Part shown: positions 33,318 to 41,527 of the stretch, one piece after another
How the letters are laid out: each line of letters opens with the position of its first letter
Position numbering within the stretch: the first letter of the stretch is position 1
IMG/VR virus record: IMGVR_UViG_3300026484_000013
Span: 1 to 43,711 of that record
Reading direction: 5' to 3' (one strand)
DNA length: 43,711 bases
Origin: a virus
Notes under the pieces: model-generated
What the model was told of the DNA's origin: nothing
Database searches by the model: none
Seen by the model: only the letters and a program-made list of their open reading frames with translations
Translations under genes and position numbers: made by a program

Positions 33318-33513
33318 TTGTTTGTTCCTTGTTGTTTTTAATCTCTATAAGAGCTGTTAACTCACCTACATCAAGACTTAAAGAGTCTCGAAATTCCGTT
33401 ACAATATCTAGTATTGCTCCTAAAGCATTGCGCCTAAGTTCTAAGTTAGGTATCTTTTCAATACCCTCAATAGCCCTAACTACAGCGTGTCTTACTTTAT
33501 TTTTAGCAACCAA
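33310..33513 (-). CDS. Unknown small helical protein after RNA polymerase
   Basis: The 67-residue protein has a basic N-terminus (MVAKNKVRHAVVRAIEGIEK) and an amphipathic middle (LGAILDIVTEFRDSLSLDVG). No domain is recognised. It lies 2 bp after the RNA polymerase gene and overlaps the next gene. T7 uses small proteins in this region to modify host functions, but nothing here proves such a role. Confidence 0.65.
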   Translation of the reverse strand: MVAKNKVRHAVVRAIEGIEKIPNLELRRNALGAILDIVTEFRDSLSLDVGELTALIEIKNNKEQTND

Positions 33514-33515
33514 TG

Positions 33516-36035
33516 CTAACTGAAGATATAATCACTATCTCGTACCTCGTTTAAATCTAAGTCGCCAATCACAATCTCTTTGGCTTCTAAAGCTCTAAAA
33601 GGTGCGGCTTGTTCCACAAAGTTATATAAAGGGTCGTCCTCGAATAACTCTATGTAAGACTCTCTAACCTCTTCGGCTAGTTTCTCTGTATCTGAAGCGT
33701 GAACACCATAACTATCGTGTATCAAAGCAAAATCAGTTACTCCTCGTGCTAACAGCCTTTCAACTGTTCTAAACATCAATACTGCATCCAATGAATGAAT
33801 GTAGTTTGGTGCTATTCCATTTACCATCTTCCTAGCATCTAGCTGGGTTGTTGGTGTTCTTATAGTAAGCTTGGCTAATGCTGTTGTTACTCTTGTTGTA
33901 TCATATTTAACTATCCTATGGACTACAGGGAAACCAAAGATTGGAGTACGATAAAACACGTGACTTCCTTTCTCGATAACTTCCTTTGTTAAATCCTTAA
34001 GAAAATCTCTACATACAACAGCTCCTTCGACGACTTCACCAATTCCTCGGTAGTTAAGACGACTTAGGAAAGTTGCGGCTATCCACTTCTCTCCTGTCCA
34101 AAACTGTTTCTCAGTCCCTTCATAATCGTCTAATATGTCTGTCATAAGCTGGTCTTTCATACCAAAGGTTGATACATTGTAAGGGAATGTCATAACATTT
34201 CTCTTTGTAATCTTTCTATTGATTTTACCCACCATACTTTGAGCCATTGCTGTTGTAGGTACACTTCGTTGGACTCCATCAGATGTGCTATAGTTTATAA
34301 CATCCTCGTAATCTCCAAGTTCTAAATACTTATTAACACAGCCCGCAACATCACCATATATATCAGCTATAATCTGATTGTTATTATGATTAACAACATT
34401 GACTGCCTCAGCGCCTCTATTGTCTTTCATCAAACCTGAATATATTTGTATCCCACTACAGGTAGCGTCTAACGCAATTGGTAGGAAAGATAAGAAACTG
34501 CTAGGGTCAGCAACCCAATCTGCATACTCAAAACACCAAGCCAAAAATAGGTAGGGTTCATCTGCCTCTGTCCACTTGAGATTTCCCAAGGGGTCATTAG
34601 CAATTTGTATAATTTCTTCATTCATATCCTCCATTAAACTCATACGCTCAGGGAATAGCTCTTTATCATAACCAAAGAGGTTAGCTCCGTGTACTAAGAA
34701 CCATTTAATGGCTTCCGGAGAGTCAAGAGGTTTACCTTCTGCGAACATAAGTAGCGATTTGACTACCTTAGCACCTTGTGGATTTAAATGGGGTTGTATT
34801 GGATACAATCTACCTCTAAAGTCCACTTGATAACTAAAGTATATGTTGTCAAAGTCTTCATATTTACGAGCCGTAGACATTGCTAACTTGACAACAAGTC
34901 CTTTTGATTTTAATGTGTCGAATTTATCTTCAAGTTTCATTAACTCTTCCCTATACTTTGCATAAGGTTCGTAATTTTCCTTGTCGTATTCGACTGCCTC
35001 AATAATATCATAAGGATTTGGAAGGTCATCACTTGGTAATCCACCTATTAACGAGTAATCGGTTTGGAAATCCACTAGATGTTTATCATACACTTCTTCT
35101 AAAACTCGAAGTACCTTTGTATTAACTTGCCACGGAACTCTTTGTACCGCATTGACAATGTTGAAATATCTTTTAGCAAACTCAGGGTGATTATCGAAAT
35201 AACCTTTGACCATTTTCCTATTCACTCTGTCGTTATGCATTTTAACTAAATCTATATCGAGGTAATCTTGGTAATACCCTCCGGTACTACTAAACTCTAT
35301 CCATTCCTTAGGCTTCACTACGAATATAGGGTAACTATAGGTAAAGAAAGGACTTAAATCCTTCATATTCTCTATAATTGCCTGAGCACCATCGGTTAGC
35401 TTCAACAAAGTTCTCTTTTTCTTACCTTTAGTTCTGATAGTAACTGTTTGAACCAACCCAGCACCTGATTTTATTACACAATCAATAAGATTAACACCTA
35501 ATGTTAAACCTTGTGTGTTATCAGGGTTACTCAGTTCTAATTTCTTCTTACCTAGCATCATCTTTTTATTAGTTCGTCTTCTAACACTCAACTTTCTATA
35601 CTTTTCGTCAATATACTTGTTAAGTCTTGGAGCTTCCTCTTTAAAAGTCTCAAGTTTATACTCTTGTTTGATGTATCCCATAATAGTCCTAGCTACTACG
35701 AGGATTGGGACGTGATAAGTTGGATATTTACCATTGACACTTGCTAATGCATTGTTCATAATTGAAGCCAATACCATATAAGCTAAGGTGTCTTCGTTCC
35801 CTAGGTAATCCATAATAGGTTCTCTAGTGGCAAATGAAGTTCCTCGAAGACTCTTGGAGGTTAAATACTCGTGTATTTTGAGTGATACTTCCGGTATCGT
35901 CTTCTTTATGAGGATAATTCCTTCATTTGTTTCACTTCCTCTACCATCTTCTGTACTTTTATTAAAGATATTTCTAGCTTTTATAACCGATACATTATAT
36001 GCTTCATCTTCAAGCCTCTTTTGAACCTCAACCAT
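33516..36035 (-). CDS. Single-subunit phage RNA polymerase (gp1-like)
   Basis: This enzyme transcribes middle and late genes from phage-specific promoters. The 839 residues (T7: 883) contain motif A PIALDATCSGIQ (Asp near 522), motif B KRNVMTFPYNVSTFG (Lys near 610) and motif C ALIHDSYGVHA (Asp near 774), and the C-terminus DSDYIFS resembles the T7 C-terminal ESDFAFA. It lies about 7.5 kb from the genome end, further in than in T7, with ligase, ThyX and a peptidase ahead of it. Its likely promoters are the four GGACATATTAG/AGACATATTAG blocks of this window. Confidence 0.96.
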   Translation of the reverse strand: MVEVQKRLEDEAYNVSVIKARNIFNKSTEDGRGSETNEGIILIKKTIPEVSLKIHEYLTSKSLRGTSFATREPIMDYLGNEDTLAYMVLASIMNNALASVNGKYPTYHVPILVVARTIMGYIKQEYKLETFKEEAPRLNKYIDEKYRKLSVRRRTNKKMMLGKKKLELSNPDNTQGLTLGVNLIDCVIKSGAGLVQTVTIRTKGKKKRTLLKLTDGAQAIIENMKDLSPFFTYSYPIFVVKPKEWIEFSSTGGYYQDYLDIDLVKMHNDRVNRKMVKGYFDNHPEFAKRYFNIVNAVQRVPWQVNTKVLRVLEEVYDKHLVDFQTDYSLIGGLPSDDLPNPYDIIEAVEYDKENYEPYAKYREELMKLEDKFDTLKSKGLVVKLAMSTARKYEDFDNIYFSYQVDFRGRLYPIQPHLNPQGAKVVKSLLMFAEGKPLDSPEAIKWFLVHGANLFGYDKELFPERMSLMEDMNEEIIQIANDPLGNLKWTEADEPYLFLAWCFEYADWVADPSSFLSFLPIALDATCSGIQIYSGLMKDNRGAEAVNVVNHNNNQIIADIYGDVAGCVNKYLELGDYEDVINYSTSDGVQRSVPTTAMAQSMVGKINRKITKRNVMTFPYNVSTFGMKDQLMTDILDDYEGTEKQFWTGEKWIAATFLSRLNYRGIGEVVEGAVVCRDFLKDLTKEVIEKGSHVFYRTPIFGFPVVHRIVKYDTTRVTTALAKLTIRTPTTQLDARKMVNGIAPNYIHSLDAVLMFRTVERLLARGVTDFALIHDSYGVHASDTEKLAEEVRESYIELFEDDPLYNFVEQAAPFRALEAKEIVIGDLDLNEVRDSDYIFS

Positions 36036-36037
36036 AA

Positions 36038-36286
36038 CTAAGCCGCTTTTATACGGTGTCGTCTAACTGCCTTTGGTAATCTATCCTCGTTGCGATAAGG
36101 TTTTAAGTCACCTTTCTTGTGTACAACTACTGCAAATCTTTGTCCATTAGGAGCTAACACCATCTTAAATCTTACTCCGTTTGCACTCTTTTGAAGTAAT
36201 GGTGATTGGTCTGCTTTAACTAACTTAAAGTTATTGTTACCCATCATACCTTGTTGTTTGCTTGGTTGTTTCTTGTAATAATTCAT
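36038..36286 (-). CDS. Small basic protein ahead of RNA polymerase
   Basis: This 82-residue protein is rich in Lys, Arg, Gln and Asn (KKQPSKQQGMMGNNNFKLVK) with a short beta-like core (VRFKMVLAPNGQRFAVVVHK) and ends PKAVRRHRIKAA. Nucleic-acid binding is plausible. An AAAGGA site precedes the ATG, and a weaker copy of the phage promoter block lies just upstream. Not recognised. Confidence 0.65.
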   Translation of the reverse strand: MNYYKKQPSKQQGMMGNNNFKLVKADQSPLLQKSANGVRFKMVLAPNGQRFAVVVHKKGDLKPYRNEDRLPKAVRRHRIKAA

Positions 36287-36298
36287 AATTTTCCTTTG

Positions 36299-36324
36299 TT
36301 CTATCTAATATGTCTAGGATTAAG
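36299..36324 (-). promoter_or_regulatory. Variant phage promoter upstream of RNA polymerase
   Basis: The minus strand reads AATCCTAGACATATTAGATA then GAAC. The ACATATTAGA core and following AGA match the stronger copies, but the GTGG part upstream differs. It would let phage polymerase amplify its own gene. Likely weaker than the other sites. Confidence 0.5.
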
Positions 36325-36577
36325 CTTGAGTTAAGCTATCCAGCTTGGCTTGAGCGATTGCTCCAGCAACTAAGTTATTTTTAAGTCTAGCGAAAGTAAG
36401 GTTGAAAGCCAATACTCGCTCTTCGATTTCGTTTTGGTCTTCAAGTAAGGCTATATCAATAGCTTGATTACTCAGTAACATCAAATCCATACCAGCTAGT
36501 TGTTCTCTTTGAGTCGTGAAAACAGCTTCATCCATTACAACTAATTTCCCATCTTCAAATAAAGTAATATTACTCAT
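36320..36577 (-). CDS. Unknown helical protein, 85 residues
   Basis: The protein has a short beta start (ITLFEDGKLVVMDEAVF) and a helical remainder (LEDQNEIEERVLAFNLTFAR, then LVAGAIAQAKLDSL). It is not recognised and has no membrane segment. Its ATG overlaps the upstream stop, so it is co-translated with the gene ending at 36577. Confidence 0.65.
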   Translation of the reverse strand: MSNITLFEDGKLVVMDEAVFTTQREQLAGMDLMLLSNQAIDIALLEDQNEIEERVLAFNLTFARLKNNLVAGAIAQAKLDSLTQA

Positions 36578-37038
36578 TAGATAATCTTTGTAATCAAATC
36601 TTTTAAACTCATTCTCTTAGGTTTGATTTCCTGATACGGTTTTAACATCGTAAAATTTGTTCTTGGAGTATCTTCCAATACATCTGCAATCCAATCTAAA
36701 GCCTCTTCTTCATTAGCGAATGGCACAGGGTTCTTATCTTTGTTAGTAATAACTACTACTTTTACATCTTCATATTTCATTGTGTTTTCCTTTGGCATTA
36801 TTTGAGCCGTTTGTTTATTGAAGCCAGCCTGTAGGACGTCTTCACCTCTTACATTACATAGTCTAAAGTCATCATAGCTAAAAGCGGAAGAAAATCTTCG
36901 CACCCTAGAGCTAAATTCGCCATTGTTAAAGTAAGCTAATGACCCACCATATATTCCTATACAGAGTCCTCGAGAACCTCTTTGTCCCCAATTATCTCTA
37001 GTACAAAACATACCTTCTTGTAAGTCTGTTATTTTCAT
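36577..37038 (-). CDS. Unknown two-part protein with possible internal start
   Basis: The 153 residues fall into two parts. Residues 1-80 are Gly/Arg/Phe-rich and beta-like (GLCIGIYGGSLAYFNNG). Residues 87-153 begin MKYEDVKVVVITNKDKNP and look like a small alpha/beta unit. An in-frame ATG at 36780 starts the second part and has AAAGGA seven bases upstream, so a separate 67-residue product may be made. Neither part is recognised. Confidence 0.6.
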   Translation of the reverse strand: MKITDLQEGMFCTRDNWGQRGSRGLCIGIYGGSLAYFNNGEFSSRVRRFSSAFSYDDFRLCNVRGEDVLQAGFNKQTAQIMPKENTMKYEDVKVVVITNKDKNPVPFANEEEALDWIADVLEDTPRTNFTMLKPYQEIKPKRMSLKDLITKII

Positions 37039-37653
37039 TTAGTTCTCCGTTAGTTTGTCCTCTAAATATAAGTTATCTCTAAATAGAAACTTATGGTCTT
37101 GAGGTAATTGCTTAAATATCTCATAAGCTAATTCTCTGATTTCCCATAGTGCCGCTTTGTTTGTTCGTAGAGCTAGAAAGTTCTGTAGACTCCTAGCGTT
37201 TATAGTCCATACTAAACTTGTCTTGTAGGCTTCAGGCATACAATACTTAGCTACATCGTTACTTACACCTTTTTGTATTACTTCATGTAAATTTTCTAAT
37301 GCTGTTTGCATAGCACAGTCTACATAAACATTCTTTGTTGAGACTAAGAACCTATCATATTCAAAGTGAAGTTCATTGGCTGGTATACCTTTAAGTTCCT
37401 TAAGAGTATACCGACTGCTCTTAACACTTAAGTTAGTCATTCGATGTCTAGCTAGCTCTTGAAGAAGAGCCCTAGATACACCATCAATATCAAAATTATA
37501 GGTAAGATGTTCTATGGTACTTGAGTGCTTATGTTTATTAGCAACTCTTTCAATCCTCGCAACATCACATTCGTCCTTTGGTTTATCCCAACACTTCCCA
37601 ATAGCTTTATCAGCTATCTCTAAAGGAGTGTGGTTGAGTAAAGTTACTACCAA
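37039..37653 (-). CDS. thyX: Flavin-dependent thymidylate synthase (ThyX)
   Basis: ThyX makes dTMP from dUMP using FAD, NADPH and methylenetetrahydrofolate. The signature RHRMTNLSVKSSRY (about residues 69-82 of the form used here) is diagnostic, and SSTIEHLTYNFDIDG matches the conserved N-terminal helix/strand. I place the start at TTG 37653, giving 204 residues that begin VVTLLNHTPLEIADKAI as other ThyX proteins do. The longer ATG frame from 37755 adds 34 Arg/Cys/Ser-rich residues lying out of frame across the upstream membrane-protein gene and is unlikely. The TTG overlaps the stop of that gene, suggesting re-initiation. Confidence 0.9.
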   Translation of the reverse strand: MVVTLLNHTPLEIADKAIGKCWDKPKDECDVARIERVANKHKHSSTIEHLTYNFDIDGVSRALLQELARHRMTNLSVKSSRYTLKELKGIPANELHFEYDRFLVSTKNVYVDCAMQTALENLHEVIQKGVSNDVAKYCMPEAYKTSLVWTINARSLQNFLALRTNKAALWEIRELAYEIFKQLPQDHKFLFRDNLYLEDKLTEN

Positions 37654-37850
37654 ACCAAAAGACCGTGAATTGAACCTACAGGTGCTATAAGAAGACCTAC
37701 AGCTGATACAATTAGTTGTCCTTTTGGTACAGGGTCTGAATTTGTAATCAACCATATAACGTTATTAACCCAACCAGCTGTCATTATGACCGCTAAACTT
37801 AAATACACAAGTACCATTCCGATACCTAATCCTGTTCCTAATTTACTCAT
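37647..37850 (-). CDS. Small two-segment membrane protein
   Basis: This 67-residue protein has two hydrophobic segments (GTGLGIGMVLVYLSLAVIMT near the start and GQLIVSAVGLLIAPVGSI near the end) joined by a short polar loop. Its ATG overlaps the ligase stop with AGGAG ahead, and its stop overlaps the ThyX TTG start. It could be an early inner-membrane protein altering host physiology; there is no specific homology I can name. Confidence 0.7.
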   Translation of the reverse strand: MSKLGTGLGIGMVLVYLSLAVIMTAGWVNNVIWLITNSDPVPKGQLIVSAVGLLIAPVGSIHGLLVW

Positions 37851-38728
37851 TAATCTATCTCCTCTTTACTTTTATCATATCTGATACATTTGAATACCGG
37901 CTGAATGTAAGTATCTTCGATTTTCTCGTACTCTACTTCAACAACATACATTATGAAATCTGCTTTAGTTTTAGCTCTCTGTTCATCTGACAACCCACTA
38001 CCTACTGCAACAATTCGATTGGAGGAGTCTCTACATAGTAGACTTCCTATCAACCCTTCATATTTCCCTGTTCCCGGTCTTACATCAATACAGAGTAAAT
38101 CTGCTGTTAGCCGAGGTTTAATTTTAACTGCGTGGTGTACTCGTTTACCAATCATATAAGGACTATCAGTTTTTATTGCCATCAAGCCCTCCCAGCCTCT
38201 CTTAGTCATAGTGTTAGCTTTCATAATTACAGTATCGAATGTATCTATCATAAACTCAACTGCTTTAAGTCCTTTTGGTAACTCAAGGTTATTAAGATAT
38301 TCTCTTCTCATATAGAAAGGAGTATCAACTCTAAGATGCCCAGCATCAGTCATTGGAATACAATCAAACACTCTAATATTTGTAAGGTGTTCATCTCCTA
38401 CTAGGTTTGGAAAGCCTTTCTTAAAGTTAGTTCTGAATGTAGTAATCTTAGTTGAATGTGCTCTAGCACCTAACTTACCTTCAATACCATACATATATTC
38501 TCCAACTAACATAAAGTCACCCTCAAGTATCTCTAAAGGTCTTCTAATATAAGCTATATCAAAAGGCTTCCAATTACTTGTAAAGAATGATACTGTATGT
38601 CCCACTTTCATAATGAATACTTGATGCCCATCGTACTTGATAGACCAAGCCCACTCTCCTGAAAGGTCTTTAATCTTATCTTTACCATATGTTTTAGCTT
38701 TTTGTGGCTTTGTAGGATTAAAAATCAT
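37850..38728 (-). CDS. ATP-dependent DNA ligase
   Basis: The enzyme seals nicks during replication. The nucleophilic lysine is Lys31 in SIKYDGHQVF (motif I). Motif III is VGEYMYG, motif IV is WEGLMAIK, and motif V is AVKIKP, followed by a small OB-fold domain. With 292 residues it is a minimal ligase, shorter than T7 gp1.3 (359). In T7 the ligase gene follows RNA polymerase, whereas here it precedes it. A GGAGG site lies before the ATG, which overlaps the peptidase stop by 11 nt. Confidence 0.93.
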   Translation of the reverse strand: MIFNPTKPQKAKTYGKDKIKDLSGEWAWSIKYDGHQVFIMKVGHTVSFFTSNWKPFDIAYIRRPLEILEGDFMLVGEYMYGIEGKLGARAHSTKITTFRTNFKKGFPNLVGDEHLTNIRVFDCIPMTDAGHLRVDTPFYMRREYLNNLELPKGLKAVEFMIDTFDTVIMKANTMTKRGWEGLMAIKTDSPYMIGKRVHHAVKIKPRLTADLLCIDVRPGTGKYEGLIGSLLCRDSSNRIVAVGSGLSDEQRAKTKADFIMYVVEVEYEKIEDTYIQPVFKCIRYDKSKEEID

Positions 38729-39614
38729 TTAGAGCCTCCTCGTGAGCTTTTAGTAGTTTATCTACATCAATGTTTAGTGCTTCCAATGCACCTCTAAGTA
38801 TCTCATTTTCTGTTTCAAGTTCTTCTTGATACCAATCCTCCTTATAATCATAAACCCACGGATTAGTGTTGTAGAAGTGGTCATAATCAGCTAAATAAGG
38901 TGTTGCTTTCAAATCAAGGGCTTTAAGTTTCTCTAGTGTATCAATCATACAATGGAGATAAAGAACTTCTGAACTTGTATGTTCGTTATCGTAACCAATA
39001 CTAAGATTAACACAGGCAACATCCCCAGCTAAGTTTGAAGCATCTGTAACACTTCCCATATCGCTTACATAACCTAACTTATTGAATACTTCCATAAGCT
39101 CCTTGTTATCATCACCATACAATGCAACCTCTTGAACACCTTTAGTTGATTTTCTATCTAAACCAATATAACAAGTGGTGTTAAGTTGTATCGCAGCTTT
39201 GTCATTATTGTATGCAGTTGAGCCGTGGCAGCCAATTTCTTCGTCTTCAAAGAAACCTATATCATATTTGTAATCTCCTGAAGCCTCCATATAAGCTATC
39301 ATTTCCATAGCTATCCATACACCAGCTCTATCATCGCCACCTAAACAAGTTAATGGGCTATGTTTTGTAAGTCCTAGGATACCTAAGTTCTCGTCGTACT
39401 CAAAATCTCTTTGAGGTTTGATTTTACATTTAGGTCTGTGAGTATTTATAGTGTCCAAGTGAACACATAACATTGGTTTAGGAGTATTACTCTTACTATA
39501 AATCATATAGCCTTTACCTATAACCTCCATAGTAGCTTTGGTTTTTATAGTCTCTCTAAGACCACCCTGTGTTTGCCGTAATGTTTCTGTAATTTCTTCT
39601 AATACCTTATTCAT
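38718..39614 (-). CDS. M20/M28-like zinc metallopeptidase
   Basis: From ATG 39614 (GGAG site; overlaps the previous stop by 8 nt) the protein has 298 residues. The di-zinc peptidase pattern is visible in order: CVHLDTINTH (HxD), LGGDDRAGVWIA (Asp bridging ligand), FFEDEEIGCHGS (catalytic Glu and Glu ligand), TDASNLAGDVACVN (Asp region) and YDNEHTSSEVLY (late His). All key positions seem intact. Such enzymes are aminopeptidases or carboxypeptidases, e.g. peptidase T. In an early phage operon it may release amino acids or process a host peptide. Substrate unknown. Confidence 0.82.
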   Translation of the reverse strand: MNKVLEEITETLRQTQGGLRETIKTKATMEVIGKGYMIYSKSNTPKPMLCVHLDTINTHRPKCKIKPQRDFEYDENLGILGLTKHSPLTCLGGDDRAGVWIAMEMIAYMEASGDYKYDIGFFEDEEIGCHGSTAYNNDKAAIQLNTTCYIGLDRKSTKGVQEVALYGDDNKELMEVFNKLGYVSDMGSVTDASNLAGDVACVNLSIGYDNEHTSSEVLYLHCMIDTLEKLKALDLKATPYLADYDHFYNTNPWVYDYKEDWYQEELETENEILRGALEALNIDVDKLLKAHEEALNDF

Positions 39615-40905
39615 CATCTTCTCCATTCGCTTCAATATAAGCTTCTTCGTCACTCCAATAGTGACCGGTGTTGTCTTCGTACAGACCATCAGTTTCGTAG
39701 TGCCATTCATCTAAATCTTCAACTAGGTGTGCCGCACCTTCTGTAACATATTCTTCAATATCATCACAGTAAATTAAGTGATTAGTTGAACTATACCAAC
39801 AGTCGTTGTCATAAGCTAAGGTACACTCTTCTCTCCAACACCACCCTTCATCTTCAGTATGCTCTAATCTATCATCTTCACAATGGTAATAACCATCATC
39901 CATATAGACTAAATTATCATCATAAGCGTAGTAACTCTCGTGAGTATTATTCCAATATACATCATCTATATGTCTATCTTCTTCAATATCTTCACACCAA
40001 ACATAATCTTCATTGTCATAATCACTAATACCACAGTTACACTCTGAGTTTCCAGCAGTTGATTGTAAGGTATCATACTCATCACCATAGCCATTAGATA
40101 ATTGGTATTCATTGCCAACTTCTGACTTAATAACTGTGTACATATTATCAATATAAGGAACACCGTCAAAACCACTCCCAACACCTTTACAAGTTCTCGT
40201 ATCAGTAGTAAATGTAGTTAGATACCCTTTCTCTTGAGCCCAACGCTCTAATGTAATCTTATCATTCTCTTTTTGAAAGAAAATTCTATCGAGTATAGTT
40301 ACCACCTTGTTTTTATTGTTATCTTGATACACATTGTTGTCCCATAGAATAGCTCTAGCTCTAAGCCTGTCATCTGCATCAAGTAAATAAGCTACTTTAC
40401 AGCCTAACTCTTCATAAATTGCCATCCACTCTCCGTGACCAGCCATACAGCTACCGCCAACACTGCTAATATCGTAAACTTCTCCAATATCTGAAGAAAC
40501 TTTAACAGTCGTTGTATCAACTGTATAGACTGCTTTCCAATTTGTTACTGCTGTTTCAATTTCTGTTGAGTCTAAGCGACCCCATAACTGTTTAATTAGC
40601 TTACCTAATTTTAGCTTTTGGTCTCTCCCATTAATCCAAAACTCTCCTGAGTCCGCATTCTTAACATAGTTTTCTTCTGTGGTATTTAGAGCATTACGAA
40701 CCGGTATTTTATAACCTGTAAACACCCTTTCAGTCCAAGCACTTGCATCGTGTTCAGGCAACTTACATATTTGTTTCACTCTTTGTAGTGTATTACGAGA
40801 AATATATAAATATTTAGATAAATTCTCAGGCTTACTAGGCTGTTCTATAACTTCCTCAGCACGAGTCGTTTCTGTTAAAGTAATCATTTCTGTTAAAGTT
40901 GGCAT
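39607..40905 (-). CDS. Acidic Trp/Cys/Tyr-rich early protein
   Basis: This 432-residue protein has two parts. The N-terminal 250 residues resemble a widespread phage hypothetical (GGSCMAGHGEWMAIYEE, then LLDADDRLRARAILWDNN and VVTILDRIFFQ). The remaining 180 residues are extremely rich in Asp, Glu, Tyr, Trp and Cys, in degenerate units such as DDGYYHCEDDRLEHTED, HLIYCDDIEEYVTEGA and GHYWSDEEAYIEANGE. The Cys/His content could bind metal; the negative charge could mimic DNA. It is expressed early (AAGGAG site) ahead of the peptidase. Function unknown. Confidence 0.65.
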   Translation of the reverse strand: MPTLTEMITLTETTRAEEVIEQPSKPENLSKYLYISRNTLQRVKQICKLPEHDASAWTERVFTGYKIPVRNALNTTEENYVKNADSGEFWINGRDQKLKLGKLIKQLWGRLDSTEIETAVTNWKAVYTVDTTTVKVSSDIGEVYDISSVGGSCMAGHGEWMAIYEELGCKVAYLLDADDRLRARAILWDNNVYQDNNKNKVVTILDRIFFQKENDKITLERWAQEKGYLTTFTTDTRTCKGVGSGFDGVPYIDNMYTVIKSEVGNEYQLSNGYGDEYDTLQSTAGNSECNCGISDYDNEDYVWCEDIEEDRHIDDVYWNNTHESYYAYDDNLVYMDDGYYHCEDDRLEHTEDEGWCWREECTLAYDNDCWYSSTNHLIYCDDIEEYVTEGAAHLVEDLDEWHYETDGLYEDNTGHYWSDEEAYIEANGEDDE

Positions 40906-40916
40906 AACTAATCTCC

Positions 40917-41414
40917 TTAAATCTTAGCGTGTCTAAAAGCTACTGCTTTATCTAGGTGTAAACCATACAATTTATCATTTCTAACCCAAGAACTTACAGC
41001 CTCATAAGAGTAGCCTGAAAGTGCAGCCGCTTCTTTACGAGTCAATACATTATTCTTTACTAAAGTAATGTAGCTTAAACGGTCTTTTAAGAGGCTCTGA
41101 GGCTGTCTGTCTATCTTTCTAAGCAATCTATCACATACCTTTCTCATATGGTATATAAAGAGCTTATTGACTTGTAGAATACCACAAATAGTTGCATCTG
41201 TTACATTGAACTCAGTTTTTATTGTATCTATTACATCAAGAATTTCATTCTTAAACATTACCTCACTATTAAAAGGATTAGTTTTCATTTCTTGCCTTGA
41301 TGTGTTAATCAATATTCTTAAGCTATTCATACATCTTTTAAAGTCTTTACGATTGGTTAATACCTGCCCTTTTGTTACCTTATCTATTGCTATTAAGCTA
41401 ATTATCTTATTCAT
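40917..41414 (-). CDS. Putative helix-turn-helix DNA-binding protein
   Basis: The 165-residue basic, helical protein has a C-terminal segment (LTRKEAAALSGYSYEAVSSW followed by VRNDK) that fits a helix-turn-helix. A second possible helical pair is near residue 70 (VTDATICGILQVNKLFIYHM). It is the first gene after the 41.5-kb phage promoter and its conserved leader, with an AAGGA site. It may regulate early genes of phage or host. The HTH is a pattern call without family assignment. Confidence 0.6.
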   Translation of the reverse strand: MNKIISLIAIDKVTKGQVLTNRKDFKRCMNSLRILINTSRQEMKTNPFNSEVMFKNEILDVIDTIKTEFNVTDATICGILQVNKLFIYHMRKVCDRLLRKIDRQPQSLLKDRLSYITLVKNNVLTRKEAAALSGYSYEAVSSWVRNDKLYGLHLDKAVAFRHAKI

Positions 41415-41445
41415 TGTTTTTCCTTATTATTCTTTATCTATCATC

Positions 41446-41514
41446 TTTAGTAATTATAATAGTATTATTCTTTAGCTTCTTTAGAGAGGCTCTTTCTAAT
41501 ATGTCCTCTCTTAA
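41446..41514 (-). promoter_or_regulatory. Phage promoter and conserved leader in the early region
   Basis: The minus strand from 41514 reads TTAAGAGAGGACATATTAGA followed by AAGAGC. It shares the core with 637-662 and 23621-23650. Beyond the core, the leader (AAAGAAGCTAAAGAATAATA, then CTATTATAATTACTAAAG) is closely similar to the leader of the 23.64-kb promoter, giving about 65 related bases. It would transcribe the HTH-like gene and those beyond. Confidence 0.75.
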
Positions 41515-41527
41515 GCCACTTTTAAGT

